A stretch of DNA of 64,000 nt from Streptomyces agglomeratus (GCF_001746415.1 NZ_MEHJ01000001.1:8004501-8068500), one strand, 5' to 3'; positions 9,520 to 18,673 are shown, counted from the first letter of the stretch. Notes: generated by a model not told the origin, from the sequence alone. Translations and numbers: made by a program.

Positions 9520-10047
9520 ATGGCGTCGGTGCTGGGAGTGCTGGAGGAGCGGGAGACAGCGGCCCGGGTGCGGGTGGAAGGGCTGCGGGAGGAAGTCGCC
9601 CGTTTGGCTGGGGTGTTGGAGGCCGCCGAGATCGAGCTGGACCGGCGGGTGATCGCGCGGGAAGAGCTGGTCGAGGCCCTGGCAGCCTCGGTTGCCGGGA
9701 CCACCGCAGTGACCGAGGTTGAGGCGGAGCGGGAAACCGCGCCCGCGCCGGTGCCGGGCTCGATCGTGCCACCCTGGCGCGAAGGACTGCCCGTGACGGT
9801 GCTGGCGCCGGACTACCAGCGGATCCTGGGCGTGCTGGAGGAGCGGCAGTCGGCGGGCCAAGGACCGCTGAAGGCCAGGGAGATCACGGTGGGGCTGGGC
9901 TTGGAGACGACGCCGGCGAAGGTCGAGGGGGTGCGCTCGAAGGCCAGGCGCCTGGTGGAGCGCGGGTGGCTCATGCAGGAGACGTCGGGGATGTTCAGAG
10001 CCGGCCGGCGGCCCGTGTCCGCGCCAGACGCCGGCCCATCCGCGTGA
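9520..10047 (+). CDS. IS passenger protein: coiled coil plus winged-helix-like C-terminus
   Basis: 175 residues from ATG 9520, with GAGGGG about six bases upstream. Residues 1-60 are a heptad-rich coiled coil (VLEERETAARVRVEGLREEV). A Pro/Glu linker follows. The C-terminal 60 residues (KAREITVGLGLETTPAKVEGVR, then SKARRLVERGWL) read like a DNA-binding winged helix. Similar small genes accompany Streptomyces IS5-type elements; a role in transposase control is inference. A remnant of the same kind lies at 37075-37330. Confidence 0.6.
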   Translation: MASVLGVLEERETAARVRVEGLREEVARLAGVLEAAEIELDRRVIAREELVEALAASVAGTTAVTEVEAERETAPAPVPGSIVPPWREGLPVTVLAPDYQRILGVLEERQSAGQGPLKAREITVGLGLETTPAKVEGVRSKARRLVERGWLMQETSGMFRAGRRPVSAPDAGPSA

Positions 10048-10915
10048 CCATCGACCACCGGATCATCGCCTCGCTGCTGGCTGGCAACGTCTCGTAGTCC
10101 CGGGCCAGTCGGCGCGAATGCATCAACCACGCGAACGTGCGCTCTACCACCCAACGCCTCGGCAGCACCACGAACCCCGCCGTATCTTCGGTGCGCTTGA
10201 CGACCTCCAGGGTGAGCGCGAGTTTCTGCCGGCACCAGTCGACCAGGCCGCCGGTGTAACCGCCGTCGGCCCAGACCAGGCAGATGTCGCGGTGCAGGCG
10301 GCGTAGCCGCTGCAGCAGACCCACCGCGGCATCCCGGTCACCGATGTTCGCGGCGGTGACCGCGACGACCAGGAGCAGACCGAGGCAGTCGGTCACGATG
10401 TGCCGCTTGCGGCCGCCCACCTTCTTCCCGCCGTCCCATCCGCGCGAGACGGACGGCACCGAGGCCGCTGCCTTCACCGACTGCGCATCGATGATCCCGG
10501 CCGTCGGCTCCGCCTCACGGCCCTCCTGCTCACGCACCCGTCCGCGCATCCGGTCGTGGAACTCTGTGGTCAGCCCGTGCTCGCGCCAGCGGCGGAAGAA
10601 CGCGTAGACCCGGCCCCAATCAGGGAAGTCCACGGGCATCGCCCGCCAGGAGATCCCGCCCGCGACCAGGTAACGGATCGCGTCCAACATCTGCCGATGG
10701 CAGTAGCCCTCGGGCTGCCCGCCCCGTCCCTGAAGCCAGGCCGGCACCGGCACCAAAGGCCGGATGGCCGCCCATTCCGCATCCGACATGTCCGAGGGAT
10801 ACCGGCGTTCCCGGTCCGGATGGTCGGCCGCGTTGCCGTACACATGCGCGAGGCAGTCACACGATGGAGCAGCCGAGTTGAACTGAACGGGTTCGGACGC
10901 GTACAACAACGACAC
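9995..10915 (-). CDS. IS5-family DDE transposase
   Basis: 306 residues, uninterrupted. The DDE triad is visible as IIDAQSVKAA (Asp143), WADGGYTG (Asp217) and RRWVVERTFAWL (Glu258), with the usual RRLARDYE after the Glu. The N-terminal segment RYPSDMSDAEWAAIRPLVP is the normal start of this group, so the true start could be a little downstream of the one used. Its end overlaps the passenger gene on the other strand. Confidence 0.9.
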   Translation of the reverse strand: MSLLYASEPVQFNSAAPSCDCLAHVYGNAADHPDRERRYPSDMSDAEWAAIRPLVPVPAWLQGRGGQPEGYCHRQMLDAIRYLVAGGISWRAMPVDFPDWGRVYAFFRRWREHGLTTEFHDRMRGRVREQEGREAEPTAGIIDAQSVKAAASVPSVSRGWDGGKKVGGRKRHIVTDCLGLLLVVAVTAANIGDRDAAVGLLQRLRRLHRDICLVWADGGYTGGLVDWCRQKLALTLEVVKRTEDTAGFVVLPRRWVVERTFAWLMHSRRLARDYETLPASSEAMIRWSMVTRMGRRLARTRAAGRL

Positions 10916-11057
10916 CAGGGCCTCCCGGCACTGCTCGGTTAGATTCGCATCCCCGAGCTACCGAGAGGCCCTGCCTTCATGCGCGCACAACGGGAAGATC
11001 ACCCCGGCGGGAAACCTGTTCGACCTACACGTTCCATGATCGATTGAGATACGGCTA

Positions 11058-11899
11058 CTCAGTACTGCTGGCGTCGACAACAGCGGAGCCGTCCACGCGG
11101 ACTCCTACGACCAGGCCCTGGAAGCAGCACATCAAGTCGGCTTCCCGCTAGTGTGCAAGCCCGCCTCGCCCCGCACCCGGTACGCAGCGAGGCAGGTGAC
11201 CGGCCTGCCGGAGCTCGCAGAAGCCCTCGCTCAGGCCACCGCCGCCACCTGGCCCGGCACTGGCACCGTGATAGAGCCACTGCTCGACGGGATCGAAGCC
11301 ACCGTCTACACCTCCGACTCGCCATCCGGACCCAGGGTTGTCGCCATTTCCCACGCCACCTTTGACCCGCAGGCCGAGCCCGCCCTGCTCCCGGTGGAAG
11401 TGGTGGTCGACGCGGAAGACGTCTGCGCCCCCGCCGTCGAGGACACGGCGAGCCGTGCGCTGGCCGCCCTCGGGCATCGCTCAGGACTGGCGCAGATCCG
11501 CATGCGGATCACCTCAACCGGACCACGGGTCATCAGCGTCGCGACCCACCTCACGGACCCCCTGATAGGCATGCTGATCGAGCAGGTGACCGGGATCGAC
11601 CTCATCTCCCAGGCCGCCCACCACGCCCGCGGCGGGACCGTCCTCACCGACGAGAGCCGCCTCGGCGCGAGCGCGGTGCGCTTCCTCCAGGGTCCCGACA
11701 CGACCCCTTACTTGCCCCCGAACACGGCAGCCCTTCACCACGTCCCCCCGTACGCCACGCTTCGGCCGTACTCGGTTGAGCGCCGCGTGGGACCCCTGCG
11801 GCGCAGAGGTCACCTACTGGTCTCCGGCACGGACTACCCCCAGTGCACCGCGCGCCTGCGCAGCGCCGCGGCCGAGATCCGCACTGCTCGTCTTTCCGC
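11058..11899 (+). pseudogene. ATP-grasp ligase gene, main 3' fragment
   Basis: Continues the frame broken at 9404: QLL then STAGVDNSGAVHADSYDQAL (the second L codon is within CTCAG). VGFPLVCKP holds the ATP-binding Lys, VIEPLLDGIEATVY the lid and strand, and RITSTGPRVISV the metal-binding region, though the usual ExN pattern reads VATHL. The frame runs to 11933 only by reading into the Tn7-like element. Without that element it would end LSA-TAG at 18787-18789. The family makes peptide-like bonds from a carboxylate, ATP and an amine; the substrate is unknown. Confidence 0.7.
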
Positions 11900-11950
11900 T
11901 GTGATCGAGGATTTTAGTTTGCGGGCGAGATAGTTAGTTTGCGGATCTTG
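11900..11950 (+). repeat. Left end of the Tn7-like element with two TnsB-type binding repeats
   Basis: After the TGT terminus come TTAGTTTGCGG at 11914-11924 and TTAGTTTGCGGATCTTG at 11934-11950. The same unit recurs inverted at the right end. Spaced copies of one repeat at each end are where TnsB-type transposases bind in Tn7 relatives. Confidence 0.82.
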
Positions 11951-12025
11951 GTCCCATAACACTGCGTTGCGATCAGTTCCGAAAAATGGCCCCCGTTGCC
12001 GGGCGGGGGGTGCTGTGGTTGGCGC

Positions 12026-12848
12026 GTGGGCGAGGTAGCGAGGGCGAAGATCCCGTCGGATTCAAGTCACCTGGACCAGCTGATCGCGGAGTACAAGGGG
12101 GATGCCGGGCTGCAGGATCGGCTGCGGCTCGGGGACGGCTGGCCGTGTCGGTGGAGTTCGACGTGGCGGGTGGGTGTTGGCGATGCCTGCTGGCCGATCC
12201 GGGATATGGATCACGTGCCGGTGCTGTCGTCCCGGCCGATGCGGGGGTTCACGTGGCGGGCAAAGCAGCGGCATCGCCCCGGGCTTGAGGGCATGGCGTC
12301 AACGGGCAGGCAGCACGGTTTCGAGTCGTTGGAGGAGATGCGGCTGCTGGTCGCGCTGGACTTCCTGGGTGCATCGGAGGTGCTGTCGCAGCCGTTCCGG
12401 CTGGACTTCGAGCACATGGGCGGGCAGTCCTGGCACATCCCGGACTTCCTGGCCCTGATCGACGGCGGGATGTGGCTGCTGGACGTCCGCCCGATGGAGC
12501 TGGTCAAGGACGAGGACGCGCTGAAATTCGCGGCGGCCAGGGAGGTGGCGGCGGCATGCGGCTGGCGGTACTCGGTGGTCGCGGCCTGGCGCCTGCATGT
12601 TCTGGAGCGTCCTTGATCACCTGTCCTCGCGCCGGCGGCCGTCGAGGGATCTGCTGGGCATGCGGGACCAGTTGCTCACCGCTGTCGGCGACCGGGCGGG
12701 ACGGGTGATGACATTCTCCGAGCTGGCGGACGCGACCAGCGTGCCTTCCGTTGGCCGGGCGAACATCGTCCGGCTGCTCTGGCAACGCGAGCTCGGTGTT
12801 GATCTGGGGAGCCCCTTGCGCGACAACTCGCTGATCTGGGAGACGTAA
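12026..12848 (+). pseudogene. tnsA: TnsA-like transposase endonuclease subunit, probable frameshift
   Basis: TnsA cuts the 5' ends of the element in heteromeric Tn7-type transposases. From GTG 12026 the nuclease region reads FESLEE (about 99-104), WHIPDFLAL (Asp140) and LLDVRPMEL (Asp153, Arg155), a PD-(D/E)xK layout with DxR for the last motif. This frame stops at 12616. The adjoining frame 12597-12848 (VLDHLSSRRRPSRDL, then a winged-helix-like segment ending SLIWET) reads as the TnsA C-terminal domain, so an extra base near 12605-12613 probably splits one gene. The TAATG at 12846-12850 couples it to the next gene. It could instead be two overlapping genes. Confidence 0.65.
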
Positions 12849-13381
12849 TGGCGGCGAGGGGGTTCTTGCAGATCGCGCCGGGCAGGCAGGTCGCGCTCAA
12901 CGGGGTCGAGTGGACGATCAAAGACGTCCATGGCCAGCTCGGCCGGCTCGTCCTCGTGGATGGCGACGGCCGCACAGAGACCCGCTCGTTCCGCTGGCTC
13001 GTCAACCATGCCGACCTGCGGCTTCTGCCGAGAGCCGAAACATCGGGGCGACCTTCGCCGGTCTCCCGGCAGCCGAAGACACTGGCTGACCTGACCGAGG
13101 ACCAGCGGGAGCGGGCCCGGCTGAGGGCTGCACATGTATTGGAAGCCGAGACGGGGTTCCGGGAGGGCCACCCGGCTCGGGCCCTGCCGGGTGAACCCCG
13201 GCCTGCCTACGACCCGGACTGCACAACACTGACCCAGCGCCGCCACGCGAAGGTGGCGGAGACGAAGGCGATGCACCGCCCGGAGGCGGTCCGACTCGGT
13301 CTGCAGCACCTCGGCTACCGGACCCTGGAAGCCGGAGCCGGCTCGGACTCCGGCGGGTCCCACTGCCACAAGAGGGGCTGA
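12848..13381 (+). pseudogene. TnsB-like (Mu/rve) transposase, N-terminal fragment
   Basis: 177 residues starting MAARGFLQIAPGRQVALN, with a beta-rich start (VALNGVEWTIKDV) and the segment PAYDPDCTTLTQRRHAKVAE that precedes the DNA-binding domains of Streptomyces TnsB/Mu-type transposases. Similarity stops near LGLQHLGYRTLE; the last 15 residues look random. The DDE core is absent. The gene was cut by deletion at about 13330, probably the same event that removed the ATPase and target-selection genes. Confidence 0.6.
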
Positions 13382-13384
13382 AGG

Positions 13385-13728
13385 GGCTGAACCCCCAGAA
13401 AGTGGCTGTAGGCGGAGGCCTTCGAGCGGATTACGCGGCACCGTGACGCTGCCCAGGTCGCGGTGACGGACCTGGAGTCAGCGCTGGCGACGTGGGAGAC
13501 CATCGTCAGTTTTCCCCGAAGGACACCGTCCGCCGGTGACCACGACCGGAGGACGGGTTTCTGGCATCTCCTGCAGCCGCGCCCTCGCCCGTCCGTTCGC
13601 ATGCGGGACGGCATGGAGGCTGTGGCCGTTGCGGCGGAGCAGGCGCGGCTCGCGAGGGCCGTTGCGGCGGAGCAGGCGCGGCTCGCGAGCTGACGCGCCG
13701 TGCGGGGTGTCGCGAGCGGCTACCAGGC
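13385..13728. other. Deletion-junction region between transposase remnant and cargo
   Basis: No gene I trust. A short plus-strand frame (FERITRHRDAAQVAVTDLES, about 13420-13500) reads like a coiled-coil fragment of some other gene. It is followed by a perfect tandem duplication. This is probably scar sequence. Confidence 0.35.
13624..13689 (+). repeat. Perfect 33-bp tandem duplication
   Basis: The 33 bases beginning GGCCGTTGCGGCGGAGCAGG at 13624-13656 are repeated exactly at 13657-13689. If translated in the 13463-13693 frame it duplicates an 11-residue unit containing VAAEQARLA. Identity suggests a recent slippage event. Confidence 0.85.
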
Positions 13729-14553
13729 TCAGGCTGACTGCTCGCCGATGGGGTCTGCCTGGGATGCGAACTCCAGGACGGTGTCCGGGTCGCTGCGAGC
13801 TTCCTCAAGGATGTCCTGGGGGATTTCGCTGGGCCTGCCGGAGCCGATCCGGAGTGGGGAAGCCCCGTACACGGCCTCGATGCCGTTGAGGAACTTGCGG
13901 CGCAAGCGCAGGATACGGAAGAACGGGGTCATGGCCTCGCCCAGGAGCTCCAGGGTGAGGCCCTTGGAGCGGGCCACCTTCATCCTGACTGCGAGGTCGG
14001 CGATCGCGGCGGGAGCTGGTCCGACGGTGGCCTGGGCGGCGAGTTCGACGGTGGAGCCCTTCTCGCCCCCGGCGAGTACGGTGCCGTGTTCCGCTGTGAC
14101 GAGGTGGCTCACTACGCACCACTCCTTGGGCCAGGTACCGGCCCAGTAGCGGCTGACCATCTCGGCGGCGAGCACGGGCTGGGATGCCAAGCGACTTTCG
14201 GTGAGGCCCCGGTAGGAGACCAGCACTGAATTGTCTCCCTTGAACTCGACGAGGGCGCCAGCCTGGGCGTCGGCGAGTGCGCTGAACACACCACCAGCCG
14301 TGTTTCCCACTGCCTTGAACGTGACATCGACCTGGCCCTTTGTGCGCCAGGACAGCTCGTCGCGTGTCTCGGGAGTCAGTGCCAATGAGGTGATCCCGTT
14401 CTCCTCCAGGGTGCTGATCGGTACAAGGCTGCCGGCACTCACAGTGCCTATGTCGCCCAGGCTGTGCCGGGTCGAGGGGTGCCATGTCACCCAGTACCCC
14501 TCGCCCCACAGGCCGGACAGCTCAGATATGAACGATCGCGCGATATCGGCCAT
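13729..14553 (-). CDS. Unrecognised 274-residue protein, last gene of the CHAT operon
   Basis: No family recognised with confidence. The first 190 residues are rich in beta-strand-like alternation (YWVTWHPSTRHSLGDIG, VDVTFKAVGNTAGGVF, WCVVSHLVTAEHGTVLAGG, STVELAAQATVG). A helical part follows (AAIADLAVRMKVARSKGL), then TPFFRILRLRRKFL and a Pro/Asp/Glu tail. Size, strand-rich N-terminus and coupling to a protease gene (TGATG junction, start overlapping the CHAT stop) would fit a protease-activated effector such as a gasdermin-like pore former. That is a hypothesis to test by structure prediction. No signal peptide or membrane helix is seen. Confidence 0.6.
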   Translation of the reverse strand: MADIARSFISELSGLWGEGYWVTWHPSTRHSLGDIGTVSAGSLVPISTLEENGITSLALTPETRDELSWRTKGQVDVTFKAVGNTAGGVFSALADAQAGALVEFKGDNSVLVSYRGLTESRLASQPVLAAEMVSRYWAGTWPKEWCVVSHLVTAEHGTVLAGGEKGSTVELAAQATVGPAPAAIADLAVRMKVARSKGLTLELLGEAMTPFFRILRLRRKFLNGIEAVYGASPLRIGSGRPSEIPQDILEEARSDPDTVLEFASQADPIGEQSA

Positions 14554-17327
14554 CAGTCGACTCCGTAGTGCTGGAAGCAGTCGGTGTAGATGCTCGCGCC
14601 GAACGGCTTATCGCCGTACGGCAGATCGGTTGTGCCGAGGCGTGCGGACGCCTCGGCACGGGACATCGCCGCAAGCCGCGCTCGCGCGGTGGCGAGTGCG
14701 GCCGAAGGGGATGTGGTGTATGCCTCGTAGAAGGCGTGCATGAGTAGAGCCGCCGCTCCGTCGTGTGCGGGCCAAAGCGACGCCACCACGTTGCGTGCCC
14801 CCGCGATCAGGAACGCCCCAGGGAGGCTGGTGAACTCACTGGCTGCGTGCAGCCGGGGAAGTCCGGATTCGCAGGCCGCCAGTACGACCAGGGCACAGTG
14901 CGGGAGGTGGAGCCGACCCGCGATCTGGGCGGCGGTGAACAGCTCAAGCGCTTCCCCTTCGCCTGGCCGCGGCGCACCGAGCGGGTCGTGCTCCGGACCG
15001 GCCAAGACTTCGAGCCCGGAACGGTAGGGGCTTACTCCGTTGAAATGGCCGTGGCAGGCGAAGTGCACACGGCCCGTCGCAGACAGTGTGTCGATCAAGC
15101 ATTGAGCTGAGGGGGTGCACGGCTGGTAACGAAGGTTGGCGGGCAGGTCGTACGTCGTGTGGCGAAGGGTCCTCGAAGGATCTGGGACCGAGACCCAGGG
15201 GCGGCGACCGTCGCGCGGTCGGGCCCTCATCAGGGGCAGTGCGCCCGGGGTGGGCAGGACGCTGACGGCGCAGCCAGGGAAGAGCGAGGCAAGCCGCCAG
15301 AAGGGAAGATGGAATAGCTCGTTCTCGGGGGTGACCAGCATCCGCGTGGGCGGCTCGGTGAGGACTTCCCCGGCCAGCTCGGCGATGGTGGATAGCAGCG
15401 CCGTGTCCAGTGCGGCCAGCGCCTGCTCGGCGGCGTTGGCCGTTTCATCCCGGTCGTCGGGATGCGTTCCTAGGAACTCTCTGCGGGTGCGCTGTAGGCG
15501 GCGAAGGAGCGCCTGACGTTCCTCCGTCGGCCAGGGAGCGAGCCGGGCCGTGGTCCGTCCTTCGCCGGTGAGACACGTGAAGGCGATGCCTTCCGGCACA
15601 GCCAGCAGATCGACCAGGGCTTCGCCGGGAGTGAGCGCGGCGGCCAGTTCGTTCGGGGGGACGGGGTTGGAGCTCACGGTGAGCCGGATCCCCGACCGCG
15701 CCGCCTGTTCCGTGAGGGCGGCCGCGCTTCGGTTGCGTTCGGCAATCGGTTCCGCGAGCGGCCGGTACTCGGCGGCGGCGAGCTGCAGGGCGGCCTCGGC
15801 GGCTCGCAGCCTGAGCATGCCGCGGACCAACGCGGGGTCGTCGTGGCCCTCGACCGCCGAGCCCACGCGCAGTGCCTCCGTCATCGTGGCGGCCCGGGCC
15901 CGCTGTCCTATCAGGAGCAAGGTGTCCGGCCGCGGTTCGAGGCCTGCAGGGTCGGCCCCGGCCGCAATCATCCACCGTCCGGGACGGTAGCTCACAGACG
16001 CGGCGAGTACGGTCACATCGTAGGCCTCGGCCAGGGCGACGCCGATGCTCTGGCGAAGTTCCGTCGAGGCGGTTCGCTTGCGGAGCTGTTCGCCCAGCTC
16101 AAGGGCGGGCTGGACCTCAGCAAGTGCCTCGTGGAGCCGATCCCGGCTGGTCAGATTCCGCGCCAGGTGCGAACGGAACAGGATTTCGCGCAGGTGGTCT
16201 CCATGCCGGCGAGCGGTGGCGATGGCAGCGCGGATGGAGAGCTCTGCCTGCAGGGGCTGGTCGGTCCTGGAATAGGCGAGTGCGAGGCCCATCCGCGCGT
16301 CCGCCTCGTAGGAGGGTTCGTGAAGCCGGCGAGCCTCCGCGATGCATGCCCGCAGCAGCGGGATGGCCTCGGCAGCACGCTCCGGATGACGGATGAGCGC
16401 TGACGCGCGGTGCCAGAGGTCGGGCTCACCCTCCCCGGCCGCATCGTTGTGCAGGTCGTGGCGCCAGTGCCGGGCCCAGTCGGTGTGGCCCGCGCTCTCG
16501 GCCTCTACGGCTGCCTGGTGCAGGATGCTCTGGCCGCGTGTGTGTTCACCGATCTGTTCCCAGGTGATCCCGATCTCACTGAGCGCGTACGCTGCCCAGG
16601 CCACGTCGCCCGCGGCAAGTGAGAGCGCACGGGCGTCCTCCAGTACGGCCAACGCCTCCTCGAACTCTCCGGCTTGGCGCGCGATGAGCCCGTGCCTGCG
16701 CGCAAAGGCGGCAGGGCTAACCATCGCCTGGGCATCCCGCTCGTCGACGAGGTCCCTGATTGGGCGCGCGGCGGTGATGGTTTCCAATGCGGTTTTCGCA
16801 TGCCCCCGTCTGGCTGCAGCATCGGCTTTGTAGAGCAGTGCCATGCACAGATCGGCAGTGCTACCCTGCCGTTCGGCGTCGGAGACGACAGCCGAAACCT
16901 CCTGGTCGAACTCCTCGTATCTCTCCATTTCGTAAAGTACGTCGAGCCGCATTCGTCGAGCCAGCAAGTGCATTCTGGGGAATGCGTCGGTGTACTCTAC
17001 GGCCTGGTCGAAGAAGGATCCGGCACGATGCGGAACATTGAGAATGAGGAGTTTCTGGGCGCCTGCGAGCAGAACCGCTGTCTGAAGGTGAGGACCGATG
17101 GGAGAGGCTGCACGCTCACCCAGCTCGATCATAGTTAGCAGGCGCATCACCGAGGATTCCAGATTCATACGGGCGATCAGGTCGAGCACCTGGGTGGCGC
17201 GCTGTTCGAGAAAGGCCGCTTCCGCAGCACCGGGAACCGCCTGAAAGAACCGGACCGCTTCTTCCCGCGATGCCTGACCGTCAAGCACTGCAGTGACCCA
17301 CCGAATCACCTCATCCTTGTCACGCAT
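14553..17327 (-). CDS. TPR-CHAT caspase-like protease, 924 residues
   Basis: About 500 residues of helical TPR-like repeats (LYKADAAARRGHAKTALETI, ALAVLEDARALSLAAGDVAW, GLALAYSRTDQPLQAELSIR) lead into a CHAT peptidase domain from about 560. Catalytic His759 is in VHFACHGHFNG and Cys819 in LVVLAACESG, the standard dyad. CHAT proteases with TPR arms are known activators of partner proteins in bacterial conflict systems, such as the type III-E CRISPR protease. Here the partner would be encoded next door. The start overlaps the upstream gene by eight bases and the stop overlaps the downstream start. It is cargo of the Tn7-like element. Confidence 0.88.
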   Translation of the reverse strand: MRDKDEVIRWVTAVLDGQASREEAVRFFQAVPGAAEAAFLEQRATQVLDLIARMNLESSVMRLLTMIELGERAASPIGPHLQTAVLLAGAQKLLILNVPHRAGSFFDQAVEYTDAFPRMHLLARRMRLDVLYEMERYEEFDQEVSAVVSDAERQGSTADLCMALLYKADAAARRGHAKTALETITAARPIRDLVDERDAQAMVSPAAFARRHGLIARQAGEFEEALAVLEDARALSLAAGDVAWAAYALSEIGITWEQIGEHTRGQSILHQAAVEAESAGHTDWARHWRHDLHNDAAGEGEPDLWHRASALIRHPERAAEAIPLLRACIAEARRLHEPSYEADARMGLALAYSRTDQPLQAELSIRAAIATARRHGDHLREILFRSHLARNLTSRDRLHEALAEVQPALELGEQLRKRTASTELRQSIGVALAEAYDVTVLAASVSYRPGRWMIAAGADPAGLEPRPDTLLLIGQRARAATMTEALRVGSAVEGHDDPALVRGMLRLRAAEAALQLAAAEYRPLAEPIAERNRSAAALTEQAARSGIRLTVSSNPVPPNELAAALTPGEALVDLLAVPEGIAFTCLTGEGRTTARLAPWPTEERQALLRRLQRTRREFLGTHPDDRDETANAAEQALAALDTALLSTIAELAGEVLTEPPTRMLVTPENELFHLPFWRLASLFPGCAVSVLPTPGALPLMRARPRDGRRPWVSVPDPSRTLRHTTYDLPANLRYQPCTPSAQCLIDTLSATGRVHFACHGHFNGVSPYRSGLEVLAGPEHDPLGAPRPGEGEALELFTAAQIAGRLHLPHCALVVLAACESGLPRLHAASEFTSLPGAFLIAGARNVVASLWPAHDGAAALLMHAFYEAYTTSPSAALATARARLAAMSRAEASARLGTTDLPYGDKPFGASIYTDCFQHYGVD

Positions 17328-18258
17328 GCTCCTCAGGCGTCCCCTCGTCGTCCAGATCCGCGATCTGCTGAGCCACGGATGCGGCGATGGCCGTGAAGTC
17401 CGCCGGCAGCGAGGCGAAGACCGATTGCCTCACCTCTTCAGGGTCGTCACCGAGCAGCTGGGCGAGCACTTGCAGGCTGTTCATCGTGTGTGCCATGCGC
17501 ACCAGGACGACCTCGTCCATGAGGTCGAGGTGCTTGCCCGTCCAGGCCGAAGGCGGCGCCAGGCAGCAGATCCAAACCTGCGCCATGGCGTACTTCGGAT
17601 CCGGGTAGAAGTAGTACGGCAGATAGGGCAGACGATCGGCGAGCTTTGTCACGTAGGCCCGCACCTCGGGAACCTCCCAGACCTCCCGAGGGTCGTGTTG
17701 CGGCACGTCGAAGCTGATGACCAGACTGCCCCGCATCTGTCTGAGCCGGACGATCTCATCGGGTCCCGAGCCGAGTGCGTGGTGCGAATAGCGCACGACG
17801 AACGGATAGATGTCGCAGGAGGCCAACAGTTCGGATGCGACCTCCAGGTGCTCGACCTCTGTCCTTCCCGCTGCCGGGCCGTCCGACTTGCAGACTGGGG
17901 CGGACAGGGCCGGAGCAGGTACGTCCACGCCGCTCGCCTCGAGTTCGTCCGCCACCCAGACCATTAGGGTGTCGTCCTCGAACTCGGCCCGGTACGCCCA
18001 CGAGATCGCGATGGCGAACTGCGCATAGGCCTGCCACGTGCTGATCCGGTCCACCGCCATACCGACGTATGCACGGCATGCGGCGACACACTGCTCCGGT
18101 TCAGCCGATACGAGTTCGCGCAGCTTGCCCATCTCGATCCTGTGCTTGCCCTCCCCAGTGAGGACGGCAAGCCCCTCGATCTTGGCCTGGAAATCGACTG
18201 CCTTCCGCATCTGCTCACGTTCCGCGACGCTTTCCCGGTCTTCCCTGTTCTTGGACAT
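17320..18258 (-). CDS. Unrecognised 312-residue protein, first gene of the CHAT operon
   Basis: ATG 18258 has GGAG six bases upstream. The protein is mostly helical at the start (EQMRKAVDFQAKIEGL) and has a middle part with ordinary globular composition (LVISFDVPQHDPREVWEVPE, LPYLPYYFYPDPKYAMAQVW). I recognise no domain and see no signal peptide or membrane helix. It opens the operon and overlaps the CHAT gene by eight bases, so it may be the sensor, regulator or substrate of the protease. Role inferred only from context. Confidence 0.65.
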   Translation of the reverse strand: MSKNREDRESVAEREQMRKAVDFQAKIEGLAVLTGEGKHRIEMGKLRELVSAEPEQCVAACRAYVGMAVDRISTWQAYAQFAIAISWAYRAEFEDDTLMVWVADELEASGVDVPAPALSAPVCKSDGPAAGRTEVEHLEVASELLASCDIYPFVVRYSHHALGSGPDEIVRLRQMRGSLVISFDVPQHDPREVWEVPEVRAYVTKLADRLPYLPYYFYPDPKYAMAQVWICCLAPPSAWTGKHLDLMDEVVLVRMAHTMNSLQVLAQLLGDDPEEVRQSVFASLPADFTAIAASVAQQIADLDDEGTPEEHA

Positions 18259-18673
18259 TTGGCGCTCCCTGGAAGCGTTGCTATTTCCAGAATGCGCCCG
18301 CCGCCGCGACGTAGCACGTCCGGATGACCCGGTCAGGGCGAGGTGCTGGCTGGCTGTTCAACCTTTGCAGGGACAGAGATTGAACCGCAAACGGCTCTGG
18401 GGTGCGCGGCGATCCGTCCACCCTACGACCAACAGACCAGACGCAGCAGTCAGAGAGGCCCAGCGGGATATCGCATTGGACGAGGCGGGCGCGGTAGCGG
18501 GGCGAGGGCCCGTGCTTAGGTGTATTGCCCCGGGAGGTTGTGGCAAGGCGACGTCGATCAATACATCGGTCACGAGCCCGAATACGGCAACGACTAGGGC
18601 AGCAACAGCCCTGTTGCCGCCATGACGTCGGACCGCCTCTCCATGATACTCACGCACAGTGAACGTCCACCAT
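18259..18673. other. Promoter-side non-coding region of the CHAT operon
   Basis: About 415 bases between the operon start and the right-end repeats. A minus-strand frame at 18358-18657 has a hydrophobic stretch (VAALVVAVFGLVTDVLIDVAL) but no clear ribosome site; I do not call it. A dispersed 24-base repeat lies at 18517-18540. The operon promoter should be here. Confidence 0.4.
18517..18540 (+). repeat. Dispersed 24-base repeat, copy 1
   Basis: TAGGTGTATTGCCCCGGGAG followed by GTTG. Two close relatives lie at 56641-56664 and 60194-60217 in the same orientation. All three are outside intact genes. They could be single ends of one insertion sequence. Confidence 0.55.

Larger units (their letters stand above)
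9405..11057. mobile_element. IS5-family element with a passenger gene, CTCAG target duplication
   Basis: The terminal inverted repeats share AGCCGTATCTCAA at the left (9406) and, inverted, at the right (to 11056), continuing imperfectly (CGAACATG against CGATCATGG). The direct repeat CTCAG flanks the element at 9400-9404 and 11058-11062. It carries a transposase on the minus strand and a small winged-helix-like gene on the plus strand, converging with a 53-base overlap. The clean ends and intact transposase suggest a recent insertion. Confidence 0.88.

Noticed and set aside
11041..11150. Starting the ATP-grasp gene at 11151
   Set aside because: The frame is open back to the CTCAG at 11058 and matches the family there; the apparent start is an artefact of the insertion.
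18358..18657. Small membrane protein on the minus strand
   Set aside because: No ribosome site, it contains a dispersed repeat, and its C-terminal half looks random.
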